Assembly: GCA_911728455.2 (NCBI GenBank)
Contig: OU452223.1
Location: forward strand, 11,740,174-11,804,173
Length of the DNA: 64,000 nt
Direction of reading: 5' to 3'
Source of the DNA: Marthasterias glacialis
Lineage: Eukaryota; Echinodermata; Asteroidea; Forcipulatida; Asteriidae
Positions 33,101-46,480 of the stretch are shown piece by piece. Under the pieces are notes generated by a model. It was not told the DNA's origin. It saw only the letters and a program-made list of their open reading frames with translations, and searched no databases. Position 1 is the stretch's first letter. Each line of letters begins with the position of its first letter. Both the position numbers and the translations under genes were made by a program.

Positions 33101-33280
33101 GGAACTTTTGCAAGGCCCCAAAAACTATTTTTTTCGGATACAGGACTATCTAAGGCAGACACAAGTACAAGTTGTGTTTCTGTGGCATACATAGTTCCGG
33201 AGTTATGGTCAAACATAGAGCATGATTTTTCCTCAAACCATTTTTCGGTTAATATTGTTGTGCATGTTTGCTAGTAAGCC
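30200..33280. repeat. Higher-order repeat of 5 monomers (2285 bp)
   Basis: The segments at 30.2-30.99 kb and 32.5-33.28 kb share rare variants (GGGGCCTGTTTGC, GTTGTGTCTCTGTGG and the frameshifted CTATTTTTTTCGGATACAGG) exactly 2285 bp apart. Confidence 0.8.
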
Positions 33281-34049
33281 CCTGATTGCTTATTTGATGA
33301 GGGTAGTAGACCTACTCTTAAGCCCCTGGCGTCGCACACAAATAAGCTACAGTCACAAAATTAGCATGAGTCGGGAGCCCTTGAATAGGGCTTTCCAACA
33401 GTAATAAATTTGTGTAAATCCAAAACATTTGTGATGGTGATATATACGTTGATATTTCATTTTTGTTTCTCAGACGGCTTTGTGGTCAAAAATGCTGTTG
33501 AACACTCGTTTGAAAACATTTGGGGCATGTTTGCTTGCTGGTCACTTTTGGTATAAAGGAACTTTTGCAAGGCCCCAAAAACTATATTTTCAGGTGCAGG
33601 ACTATCTAAAGCAGACACAGGTACAAGTTGTGTTTCTGTGGCATACATAGTTCCGGAGTTATGGTCAAACAGAGCACGATTTTTCCTCAAACCATTTTTC
33701 GTCATAATATTCTTGTGCATGTTTGCTAGGAAGCCCCTGATGGCTTATTTGATGAGGGTAGTAGACCTACTCTTAAGCCCCTGGCGTCACACACAAATAA
33801 GCAACAGTCACAAAATTATCATGAGTCGGGAGCCCCTGAATAGGGCTTTCCAACAGTATTAAACTTGTGTAAATCCAAAAATTTTGTGATGGTGATATAT
33901 ACGTTGATATTTCATTTTTGTTTCTCAGACAGCTTTGTGGTCAAAAATGCTGTTGAACACTCGTTTGAAAACATTCGGGGCATGTTTGCTTGCTGGTCAT
34001 TTTATGTATAAAGGAACTTTTGCAAGGCCCCAAAAACTATATTTTCGGG

Positions 34050-37000
34050 TGCAGGACTATCTAAGGCAGACATAGGTACAAGTTGTGTTTCTGTGGCATA
34101 CATAGTTCCGGAGTTATGGTCAAACATAGAGCATGCTTTTTCCTCAAACCATTTTTCGGCATAATATTCTTGTGCATGTTTGCTAGGAAGCCCCTGATTG
34201 CTTATTTGATGAGGGTAGTAGACCTACTCTTAAGCCCCTGGCGTCGCACACAAACAAGCTACAGTCACAAAATTAGCATGAGTCGGGAGCCCTTGAATAG
34301 GGCTTTCCAACAGTAATAAATTTGTGTAAATCCAAAACATTTGTGATGGTGATATATACGTTGATATTTCATTTTTGTTTCTCAGACGGCTTTGTGGTCA
34401 AAAATGCTGTTGAACACTCGTTTGAAAACATTTGGGGCATGTTTGCTTGCTGGTCATTTTATGTATAAAGGAACTTTTGCAAGGCCCCAAAAACTATATT
34501 TTCGGGTGCAGGACTATATAAGGCAGACATAGGTACAAGTTGTGTTTCTGTGGCATACATAGTTCCGGAGTTATGGTCAAACATAGAGCATGATTTTTCC
34601 TCAAACCTTTTTTCGGCATAATATTCTTGTGCATGTTTGCTAGGAAGCCCCTGATTGCTTATTTGATGAGGGTAGTAGACCTACTCTTAAGCCCCTGGCG
34701 TCGCACACAAATACGCCATAGTCACAAAATTAGCATGAGTCGGGAGCCCTTGAATAGGGCTTTCCAACAGTATTAAACTTGTGTAAATCCAAAACATTTG
34801 TGATGGTGATATATACGTTGATATTTCATTTTTGTTTCTCAGACGGCTTTGTGGTCAAAAATGCTGTTGAACACTCGTTTGAAAACATTTGGGGCATGTT
34901 TGCTTGCTGGTCATTTTATGTATAAAGGAACTTTTGCAAGGCCCCAAAAACTATATTTTCGGGTGCAGGACTATCTAAAGCAGACACAGGTACAAGTTGT
35001 GTTTCTGTGGCATACATAGTTCCGAGGTTATGGTCAAACATAGAGCACGATTTTTCCTCAAACCATTTTTCGTCATAATATTCTTGTGCATGTTTGCTAG
35101 GAAGCCCCTGATGGCTTATTTGATGAGGGTAGTAGACCTACTCTTAAGCCCCTGGCGTCACACACAAATAAGCAACAGTCACAAAATTAGCATGAGTCGG
35201 GAGCCCTTGAGTAGGGCTTTCCAACAGTAATAAATTTGTGTAAATCCAAAACATTTGTGATGGTGATATATACGTTGATATTTCATTTTTGTTTCTCAGA
35301 CGGCTTTGTGGTCAAAAATGCTGTTGAACACTCGTTTGAAAACATTTGGGGCATGTTTGCTTGCTGGTCATTTTATGTATAAAGGAACTTTTGCAAGGCC
35401 CCAAAAACTATATTTTCGGGTGCAGGACTATAAAAGGCAGACATAGGTACAAGTTGTGTTTCCGTGGCATACATAGTTCCGGAGTTATGGTCAAACATAG
35501 AGCAAGATTTTTCCTCAAACCTTTTTTCGGCATAATATTCTTGTGCATGTTTGCTAGGAAGCCCCTGATTGCTTATTTGATGAGGGTAGTAGACCTACTC
35601 TTAAGCCCCTGGCGTCGCACACAAATACGCCACAGTCACAAAATTAGCATGAGTCGGGAGCCCTTGAATAGGGCTTTCCAACAGTATTAAACTTGTGTAA
35701 ATCCAAAACATTTGTGATGGTGATATATACGTTGATATTTCATTTTTGTTTCTCAGACGGCTTTGTGGTCAAAAATGCTGTTGAACACTCGTTTGAAAAC
35801 ATTTGGGGCATGTTTGCTTGCTGGTCATTTTATGTATAAAGGAACTTTTGCAAGGCCCCAAAAAATATATTTTCGGGTGCAGGATTATCTAAGGCAGACA
35901 TAGGTACAAGTTGTGTTTCTGTGGCATACATAGTTCCGGAGTTATGGTCAAACATAGAGCATGCTTTTTCCTCAAACCATTTTTCGGCATAATATTCTTG
36001 TGCATGTTTGCTAGGAAGCCCCTGATTGCTTATTTGATGAGGGTAGTAGACCTACTCTTAAGCCCCTGGCGTCGCACACAAACAAGCTACAGTCACAAAA
36101 TTAGCATGAGTCGGGAGCCCTTGAATAGGGCTTTCCAACAGTAATAAATTTGTGTAAATCCAAAAATTTTGTGATGGTGATATATACGTTAATATTTCAT
36201 TTTTGTTTCTCAGACGGCTTTGTGGTCAAAAATGCTGTTGAACACTCGTTTGAAAACATTTGGGGCATGTTTGCTTGCTGGTCATTTTATGTATAAAGGA
36301 ACTTTTGCAAGGCCCCAAAAACTATATTTTCGGGTGCATGACTATCTAAGGCAGACATAGGTACAAGTTGTGTTTCTGTGGCATACATAGTTCCGGAGTT
36401 ATGGTCAAACATAGAGCATGATTTTTCCTCAAACCTTTTTTCGGCATAATATTCTTGTGCATGTTTGCTAGGAAGCCCCTGATTGCTTATTTGATGAGGG
36501 TAGTAGACCTACTCTTAAGCCCCTGGCGTCGCACACAAATACGCCATAGTCACAAAATTAGCATGAGTCGGGAGCCCTTGAATAGGGCTTTCCAACAGTA
36601 TTAAACTTGTGTAAATCCAAAACATTTGTGATGGTGATATATACGTTGATATTTCATTTTTGTTTCTCAGACGGCTTTGTGGTCAAAAATGCTGTTGAAC
36701 ACTCGTTTGAAAACATTTGGGGCATGTTTGCTTGCTGGTCATTTTATGTATAAAGGAACTTTTGCAAGGCCCCAAAAACTATATTTTCGGGTGCATGACT
36801 ATCTAAAGCAGACACAGGTACAAGTTGTGTTTCTGTGGCATACATAGTTCCGAGGTTATGGTCAAACATAGAGCACGATTTTTCCTCAAACCATTTTTCG
36901 TCATAATATTCTTGTGCATGTTTGCTAGGAAGCCCCTGATGGCTTATTTGATGAGGGTAGTAGACCTACTCTTAAGCCCCTGGCGTCACACACAAATAAG

Positions 37001-39990
37001 CAACAGTCACAAAATTAGCATGAGTCGGGAGCCCTTGAGTAGGGCTTTCCAACAGTAATAAATTTGTGTAAATCCAAAACATTTGTGATGGTGATATATA
37101 CGTTGATATTTCATTTTTGTTTCTCAGACGGCTTTGTGGTCAAAAATGCTGTTGAACACTCGTTTGAAAACATTTGGGGCATGTTTGCTTGCTGGTCATT
37201 TTATGTATAAAGGAACTTTTGCAAGGCCCCAAAAACTATATTTTCGGGTGCAGGACTATAAAAGGCAGACATAGGTACAAGTTGTGTTTCCGTGGCATAC
37301 ATAGTTCCGGAGTTATGGTCAAACATAGAGCAAGATTTTTCCTCAAACCTTTTTTCGGCATAATATTCTTGTGCATGTTTGCTAGGAAGCCCCTGATTGC
37401 TTATTTGATGAGGGTAGTAGACCTACTCTTAAGCCCCTGGCGTCGCACACAAATACGCCACAGTCACAAAATTAGCATGAGTCGGGAGCCCTTGAATAGG
37501 GCTTTCCAACAGTATTAAACTTGTGTAAATCCAAAACATTTGTGATGGTGATATATACGTTGATATTTCATTTTTGTTTCTCAGACGGCTTTGTGGTCAA
37601 AAATGCTGTTGAACACTCGTTTGAAAACATTTGGGGCATGTTTGCTTGCTGGTCATTTTATGTATAAAGGAACTTTTGCAAGGCCCCAAAAAATATATTT
37701 TCGGGTGCAGGATTATCTAAGGCAGACATAGGTACAAGTTGTGTTTCTGTGGCATACATAGTTCCGGAGTTATGGTCAAACATAGAGCATGCTTTTTCCT
37801 CAAACCATTTTTCGGCATAATATTCTTGTGCATGTTTGCTAGGAAGCCCCTGATTGCTTATTTGATGAGGGTAGTAGACCTACTCTTAAGCCCCTGGCGT
37901 CGCACACAAACAAGCTACAGTCACAAAATTAGCATGAGTCGGGAGCCCTTGAATAGGGCTTTCCAACAGTAATAAATTTGTGTAAATCCAAAAATTTTGT
38001 GATGGTGATATATACGTTAATATTTCATTTTTGTTTCTCAGACGGCTTTGTGGTCAAAAATGCTGTTGAACACTCGTTTGAAAACATTTGGGGCATGTTT
38101 GCTTGCTGGTCATTTTATGTATAAAGGAACTTTTGCAAGGCCCCAAAAACTATATTTTCGGGTGCATGACTATCTAAGGCAGACATAGGTACAAGTTGTG
38201 TTTCTGTGGCATACATAGTTCCGGAGTTATGGTCAAACATAGAGCATGATTTTTCCTCAAACCTTTTTTCGGCATAATATTCTTGTGCATGTTTGCTAGG
38301 AAGCCCCTGATTGCTTATTTGATGAGGGTAGTAGACCTACTCTTAAGCCCCTGGCGTCGCACACAAATACGCCATAGTCACAAAATTAGCATGAGTCGGG
38401 AGCCCTTGAATAGGGCTTTCCAACAGTATTAAACTTGTGTAAATCCAAAACATTTGTGATGGTGATATATACGTTGATATTTCATTTTTGTTTCTCAGAC
38501 GGCTTTGTGGTCAAAAATGCTGTTGAACACTCGTTTGAAAACATTTGGGGCATGTTTGCTTGCTGGTCATTTTATGTATAAAGGAACTTTTGCAAGGCCC
38601 CAAAAACTATATTTTCGGGTGCATGACTATCTAAAGCAGACACAGGTACAAGTTGTGTTTCTGTGGCATACATAGTTCCGAGGTTATGGTCAAACATAGA
38701 GCACGATTTTTCCTCAAACCATTTTTCGTCATAATATTCTTGTGCATGTTTGCTAGGAAGCCCCTGATGGCTTATTTGATGAGGGTAGTAGACCTACTCT
38801 TAAGCCCCTGGCGTCACACACAAATAAGCAACAGTCACAAAATTAGCATGAGTCGGGAGCCCTTGAGTAGGGCTTTCCAACAGTAATAAATTTGTGTAAA
38901 TCCAAAACATTTGTGATGGTGATATATACGTTGATATTTCATTTTTGTTTCTCAGACGGCTTTGTGGTCAAAAATGCTGTTGAACACTCGTTTGAAAACA
39001 TTTGGGGCATGTTTGCTTGCTGGTCATTTTATGTATAAAGGAACTTTTGCAAGGCCCCAAAAACTATATTTTCGGGTGCAGGACTATAAAAGGCAGACAT
39101 AGGTACAAGTTGTGTTTCTGTGGCATACATAGTTCCGGAGTTATGGTCAAACATAGAGCAAGATTTTTCCTCAAACCTTTTTTCGGCATAATATTCTTGT
39201 GCATGTTTGCTAGGAAGCCCCTGATTGCTTATTTGATGAGGGTAGTAGACCTACTCTTAAGCCCCTGGCGTCGCACACAAATACGCCACAGTCACAAAAT
39301 TAGCATGAGTCGGGAGCCCTTGAATAGGGCTTTCCAACAGTATTAAACTTGTGTAAATCCAAAACATTTGTGATGGTGATATATACGTTGATATTTCATT
39401 TTTGTTTCTCAGACGGCTTTGTGGTCAAAAATGCTGTTGAACACTCGTTTGAAAACATTTGGGGCATGTTTGCTTGCTGGTCATTTTATGTATAAAGGAA
39501 CTTTTGCAAGGCCCCAAAAAATATATTTTCGGGTGCAGGATTATCTAAGGCAGACATAGGTACAAGTTGTGTTTCTGTGGCATACATAGTTCCGGAGTTA
39601 TGGTCAAACATAGAGCATGCTTTTTCCTCAAACCATTTTTCGGCATAATATTCTTGTGCATGTTTGCTAGGAAGCCCCTGATTGCTTATTTGATGAGGGT
39701 AGTAGACCTACTCTTAAGCCCCTGGCGTCGCACACAAACAAGCTACAGTCACAAAATTAGCATGAGTCGGGAGCCCTTGAATAGGGCTTTCCAACAGTAA
39801 TAAATTTGTGTAAATCCAAAAATTTTGTGATGGTGATATATACGTTAATATTTCATTTTTGTTTCTCAGACGGCTTTGTGGTCAAAAATGCTGTTGAACA
39901 CTCGTTTGAAAACATTTGGGGCATGTTTGCTTGCTGGTCATTTTATGTATAAAGGAACTTTTGCAAGGCCCCAAAAACTATATTTTCGGG
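34050..39990. repeat. Higher-order repeat of 4 monomers (1828 bp), about 3.25 near-identical copies
   Basis: Four monomer types recur in fixed order: one with GAGCATGCTTTTTCC and CACAAACAAGCTACAG, one with ATACGCCATAGTC, one with GAGCACGATTT and GGCGTCACACAC, and one with GACTATAAAAGGCAG and GAGCAAGATTT. Corresponding positions are 1828 bp apart (34083, 35911, 37739, 39567). Differences between copies are few, for example CCGTGG/CTGTGG at 35461, 37289 and 39117. Confidence 0.9.
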
Positions 39991-42900
39991 TGCATGACTA
40001 TCTAAGGCAGACATAGGTACAAGTTGTGTTTCTGTGGCATACATAGTTCCGGAGTTATGGTCAAACATAGAGCATGATTTTTCCTCAAACCATTTTTCGG
40101 CATAATATTCTTGTGCATGTTTGCTAGGAAGCCCCTGATTGCTTATTTGATGAGGGTAGTAGAACTACTCTTAAGCCCCTGGCGTCGCACACAAATAAGC
40201 CACAGTCACAACATTAGCATGAGTCGGGAGCCCTTGAGTAGGGCTTTCCAACAGTATTAAACTTGTGTAAATCCAAAAAATTTGTGATGGTGATATATAC
40301 GTTGATATTTCATTTTTGTTTCTCAGACAGCTTTGTGGTCAAAAATGCTGTTGAACACTCGTTTGAAAACATTCGGGGCATGTTTGCTTGCTGGTCATTT
40401 TTGGTATAAAGGAACTTTTGCAAGACCCCAAATGCTATATTTTCGGGTGCAGGACTATCTAAGGCAGACACAGGTACAAGTTGTGTTTCTGTGGCATACA
40501 TAGTTCCGGAGTTATGGTCAAACATAGAGCATGATTTTTCCTCAAACCATTTTTCGGCATAATATTCTTGTGCATGTTTGCTAGGAAGCCCCTGATTGCT
40601 TATTTGATGAGGGTAGTAGACCTACTCTTAAGCCCCTGGCGTCGCACACAAATAAGCTACAGTCACAAAATTAGCATGAGTCGGGAGCCCTTGAATAGGG
40701 CTTTCCAACAGTAATAAATTTATGTAAATCCAAATATTTTGTGATGGTGATATATACGTTAATATTTCATTTTTGTTTCTCAGACGGCTTTGTGGTCAAA
40801 AATGCTGTTGAACACTCGTTTGAAAACATTTGGGGCATGTTTGCTTGCTGGTCATTTTATGTATAAAGGAACGTTTGCAAGGCCCCAAAAACTATATTTT
40901 CGGGTGCAGGACTATCTAAGGCAGACACAGGTACAAGTTGTGTTTCTGTGGCATACATAGTTCCGGAGTTATGGTCAAACATAGAGCATGATTTTTCCTC
41001 AAACCATTTTTCGTCATAATATTCTTGTGCATGTTTGCTAGGAAGCCCCTGATTGCTTATTTGATGAGGGGGGTAGACCTACTCTTAAGCCCCTGGCGTC
41101 GCACACAAATAAGCCACAGTCACAAAATTAGCATGAGTCGGGAGCCCTTGAGTAGGGCTTTCCAACAGTATTAAACTTGTGTAAATCCAAAAAAGTTGTG
41201 ATGGTGATATATACGTTGATATTTCATTTTTGTTTCTCAGACAGCTTTGTGGTCAAAAATGCTGTTGAACACTCGTTTGAATACATTCGGGGCATGTTTG
41301 CTTGCTGGTCACTTTTGGTATAAAGGAACTTTTGCAAGGCCCCAAAAACTATATTTTCGGGTGCAGGACTATCTAAAGCAGACACAGGTACAAGTTGTGT
41401 TTCTGTGGCATACATGGTTCCGAGGTTATGGTCAAACATAGAGCACGATTTTTCCTCAAACCATTTTTCGTCATAATATTCTTGTGCATGTTTGCTAGGA
41501 AGCCCCTGATGGCTTATTTGATGAGGGTAGTAGACCTACTCTTAAGCCCCTGGCGTCACACACAAATAAGCAACAGTCACAAAATTATCATGAGTCGGGA
41601 GCCCTTGAATAGGGCTTTCCAACAGTATTAAACTTGTGTAAATCCAAAAATTTTGTGATGGTGATATTTACGTTGATATTTCATTTTTGTTTCTCATACT
41701 GCTGTGTGGTCAAAAATGCTGTTGAACACTCGTTTGAAAACATTCGGGGCATGTTTGCTTGCTGGTCATTTTATGTATAAAGGAACTTTTGCAAGGCCCC
41801 AAAAACTATATTTTCGGGTGCAGGACTACATAAGGCAGACATAGGTACAAGTTGTGTTTCTGTGGCATACATAGTTCCGGAGTTATGGTCAAACATAGAG
41901 CATGATTTTTCCTCAAACCTTTTTTCGGCATAATATTCTTGTGCATGTTTGCTAGGAAGCCCCTGATTGCTTATTTGATGAGGGTAGTAGACCTACTCTT
42001 AAGCCCCTGGCGTCGCACACAAATACGCCACAGTCACAAAATTAGCATGAGTCGGGAGCCCTTGAATAGGGCTTTCCAACAGTATTAAACTTGTGTAAAT
42101 CCAAATATTTTGTGATGGTGATATATACGTTGATATTTCATTTTTGTTTCTCAGACGGCTTTGTGGTCAAAAATGCTGTTGAACACTCGTTTGAAAACAT
42201 TTGGGGCATGTTTGCTTGCTGGTCACTTTTGGTATAAAGGAACTTTTGCAAGGCCCCAAAAAACTATATTTTCGGGTGCAGGACTATCTAAAGCAGACAC
42301 AGGTACAAGTTGTGTTTCTGTGGCATACATAGTTCCGAGGTTATGGTCAAACATAGAGCACGATTTTTCCTCAAACCATTTTTCGTCATAATATTCTTGT
42401 GCATGTTTGCTAGGAAGCCCCTGATGGCTTATTTGATGAGGGTAGTAGACCTACTCTTAAGCCCCTGGCGTCACACACAAATAAGCAACAGTCACAAAAT
42501 TATCATGAGTCGGGAGCCCATGAATAGGGCTTTCCAACAGTATTAAACTTGTGTAAATCCAAATATTTTGTGATGGTGATATATACGTTGATATTTCATT
42601 TTTGTTTCTCATACTGCTTTGTGGTCAAAAATGCTGTTGAACACTCGTTTGAAAACATTCGGGGCATGTTTGCTTGCTGGTCATTTTTGGTATAAAGGAA
42701 CTTTTGCAAGGCCCCAAAAACTATATTTTCGGGTGCAGGACTATCTAAGGCAGACATAGGTACAAGTTGTGTTTCTGTGGCATACATAGTTCCGGAGTTA
42801 TGGTCAAACATAGAGCATGCTTTTTCCTCAAACCATTTTTCGGCATAATATTCTTGTGCATGTTTGCTAGGAAGCCCCTGATTGCTTATTTGATGAGGGT

Positions 42901-43199
42901 AGTAGACCTACTCTTAAGCCCCTGGCGTCGCACACAAATAAGCTACAGTCACAAAATTAGCATGAGTCGGGAGCCCTTGAATAGGGCTTTCCAACAGTAT
43001 TAAACTTGTGTAAATCCAAAAATTTTGTGATGGTGATATATACGTTGATATTTAATTTTTGTTTCTCAGACGGCTTTGTGGTCAAAAATGCTGTTGAACA
43101 CTCGTTTGAAAACATTTGGGGCATGTTTGCTTGCTGGTCATTTTATGTATAAAGGAACTTTTGCAAGGCCCCAAAAACTATATTTTCGGGTGCATGACT

Positions 43200-46100
43200 A
43201 TCTAAGGCAGACATAGGTACAAGTTGTGTTTCTGTGGCATACATAGTTCCGGAGTTATGGTCAAACATAGAGCATGCTTTTTCCTCAAACCATTTTTCGG
43301 CATAATATTCTTGTGCATGTTTGCTAGGAAGCCCCTGATTGCTTATTTGATGAGGGTAGTAGACCTACTCTTAAGCCCCTGGCGTCGCACACAAATAAGC
43401 CACAGTCACAACATTAGCATGAGTCGGGAGCCCTTGAGTAGGGCTTTCCAACAGTATTAAACTTGTGTAAATCCAAAAAATTTGTGATGGTGATATATAC
43501 GTTGATATTTCATTTTTGTTTCTCAGACAGCTTTGTGGTCAAAAATGCTGTTGAACACTCGTTTGAATACATTCGGGGCATGTTTGCTTGCTGGTCATTT
43601 TTGGTATTAAGGAACTTTTGAAAGACCCCAAATGCTATATTTTCGGGTGCAGGACTATCTAAGGCAGACACAGGTACAAGTTGTGTTTCTGTGGCATACA
43701 TAGTTCCGGAGTTATGGTCAAACATAGAGCATGATTTTTCCTCAAACCTTTTTTCGGCATAATATTCTTGTCCATGTTTGCTAGGAAGCCCCTGATTGCT
43801 TATTTGATGAGGGTAGTAGACCTACTCTTAAGCCCCTGGCGTCGCACACAAATACGCCACAGTCACAAAATTAGCATGAGTCGGGAGCCCTTGAATAGGG
43901 CTTTCCAACAGTATTAAACTTGTGTAAATCCAAAAAATTTGTGATGGTGATATATACGTTGATATTTCATTTTTGTTTCTCAGACGGCTTTGTGGTCAAA
44001 AATGCTGTTGAACACTCGTTTGAAAACATTTGGGGCATGTTTGCTTGCTGGTCATTTTATGTATAAAGGAACTTTTGCAAGGCCCCAAAAACTATTTTTT
44101 TCGGATACAGGACTATCTAAGGCAGACACAGGAACAAGTTGTGTTTCTGTGGCATACATAGTTCCGGAGTTATGGTCAAACATAGAGCATGATTTTTCCT
44201 CAAACCTTTTTTCGGCATAATATTCTTGTGCATGTTTGCTAGGAAGCCCCTGATTGCTTATTTGATGAGGGTAGTAGACCTACTCTTAAGCCCCTGGCGT
44301 CGCACACAAATACGCCACAGTCACAAAATTAGCATGAGTCGGGAGCCCTTGAATAGGGCTTTCCAACAGTATTAAACTTGTGTAAATCCAAAAATTTTGT
44401 GATGGTGATATATACGTTGATATTTAATTTTATTTTCTCAGACGGCTTTGTGGTAAAAAATGCTGTTGAACACTCGTTTGAAAACATTTGGGGCATGTTT
44501 GCTTGCTGGTCACTTTTGGTATAAAGGAACTTTTGCAAGGCCCCAAAAACTATATTTTCGGGTGCAGGACTATATAAGGCAGACATAGGTACAAGTTGTG
44601 TTTCTGTGGCATACATAGTTCCGGAGTTATGGTCAAACATAGAGCATGCTTTTTCCTCAAACCATTTTTCGGCATAATATTCTTGTGCATGTTTGCTAGG
44701 AAGCCCCTGATTGCTTATTTGATGAGGGTAGTAGACCTACTCTTAAGCCCCTGGCGTCGCACACAAATAAGCTACAGTCACAAAATTAGCATGAGTCGGG
44801 AGCCCTTGAATAGGGCTTTCCAACAGTAATAAATTTGTGTAAATCCAAAAATTTTGTGATGGTGATATATACGTTAATATTTCATTTTTGTTTCTCAGAC
44901 GGCTTTGTGGTCAAAAATGCTGTTGAACACTCGTTTGAAAACATTTGGGGCATGTTTGCTTGCTGGTCATTTTATGTATAAAGGAACTTTTGCAAGGCCC
45001 CAAAAACTATATTTTCGGGTGCATGACTATCTAAGGCAGACATAGGTACAAGTTGTGTTTCTGTGGCATACATAGTTCCGGAGTTATGGTCAAACATAGA
45101 GCATGATTTTTCCTCAAACCATTTTTCGGCATAATATTCTTGTGCATGTTTGCTAGGAAGCCCCTGATTGCTTATTTGATGAGGGTAGTAGACCTACTCT
45201 TAAGCCCCTGGCGTCGCACACAAATAAGCCACAGTCACAACATTAGCATGAGTCGGGAGCCCTTGAGTAGGGCTTTCCAACAGTATTAAACTTGTGTAAA
45301 TCCAAAAAATTTGTGATGGTGATATATACGTTGATATTTCATTTTTGTTTCTCAGACAGCTTTGTGGTCAAAAATGCTGTTGAACACTCGTTTGAATACA
45401 TTCGGGGCATGTTTGCTTGCTGGTCATTTTTGGTATAAAGGAACTTTTGCAAGACCCCAAATGCTATATTTTCGGGTGCAGGACTATCTAAGGCAGACAC
45501 AGGTACAAGTTGTGTTTCTGTGGCATACATAGTTCCGGAGTTATGGTCAAACATAGAGCATGATTTTTCCTCAAACCTTTTTTCGGCATAATATTCTTGT
45601 GCATGTTTGCTAGGAAGCCCCTGATTGCTTATTTGATGAGGGTAGTAGACCTACTCTTAAGCCCCTGGCGTCGCACACAAATACGCCACAGTCACAAAAT
45701 TAGCATGAGTCGGGAGCCCTTGAATAGGGCTTTCCAACAGTATTAAACTTGTGTAAATCCAAAAATTTTGTGATGGTGATATATACGTTGATATTTAATT
45801 TTATTTTCTCAGACGGCTTTGTGGTAAAAAATGCTGTTGAACACTCGTTTGAAAACATTTGGGGCATGTTTGCTTGCTGGTCACTTTTGGTATAAAGGAA
45901 CTTTTGCAAGGCCCCAAAAACTATATTTTCGGGTGCAGGACTATATAAGGCAGACATAGGTACAAGTTGTGTTTCTGTGGCATACATAGTTCCGGAGTTA
46001 TGGTCAAACATAGAGCATGCTTTTTCCTCAAACCATTTTTCGGCATAATATTCTTGTGCATGTTTGCTAGGAAGCCCCTGATTGCTTATTTGATGAGGGT

Positions 46101-46480
46101 AGTAGACCTACTCTTAAGCCCCTGGCGTCGCACACAAATAAGCCACAGTCACAACATTAGCATGAGTCGGGATCCCTTGAGTAGGGCTTTCCAACAGTAT
46201 TAAACTTGTGTAAATCCAAAAAATTTGTGATGGTGATATATACGTTGATATTTCATTTTTGTTTCTCAGACAGCTTTGTGGTCAAAAATGCTGTTGAACA
46301 CTCGTTTGAATACATTCGGGGCATGTTTGCTTGCTGGTCATTTTTGGTATAAAGGAACTTTTGCAAGACCCCAAATGCTATATTTTCGGGTGCAGGACTA
46401 TCTAAGGCAGACACAGGTACAAGTTGTGTTTCTGTGGCATACATAGTTCCGGAGTTATGGTCAAACATAGCGCATAATTT
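43200..46480. repeat. Higher-order repeats of 3 and 6 monomers (1371 and 2743 bp)
   Basis: The rare variant TTTAATTTTATTTTCTCAGA with GTGGTAAAAAATG occurs at about 44424 and 45795, 1371 bp apart. Other variants (CACAACATTAGC, GAATACATTCGG) recur at 914 and 2743 bp, so overlapping amplification units are present. Confidence 0.72.
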
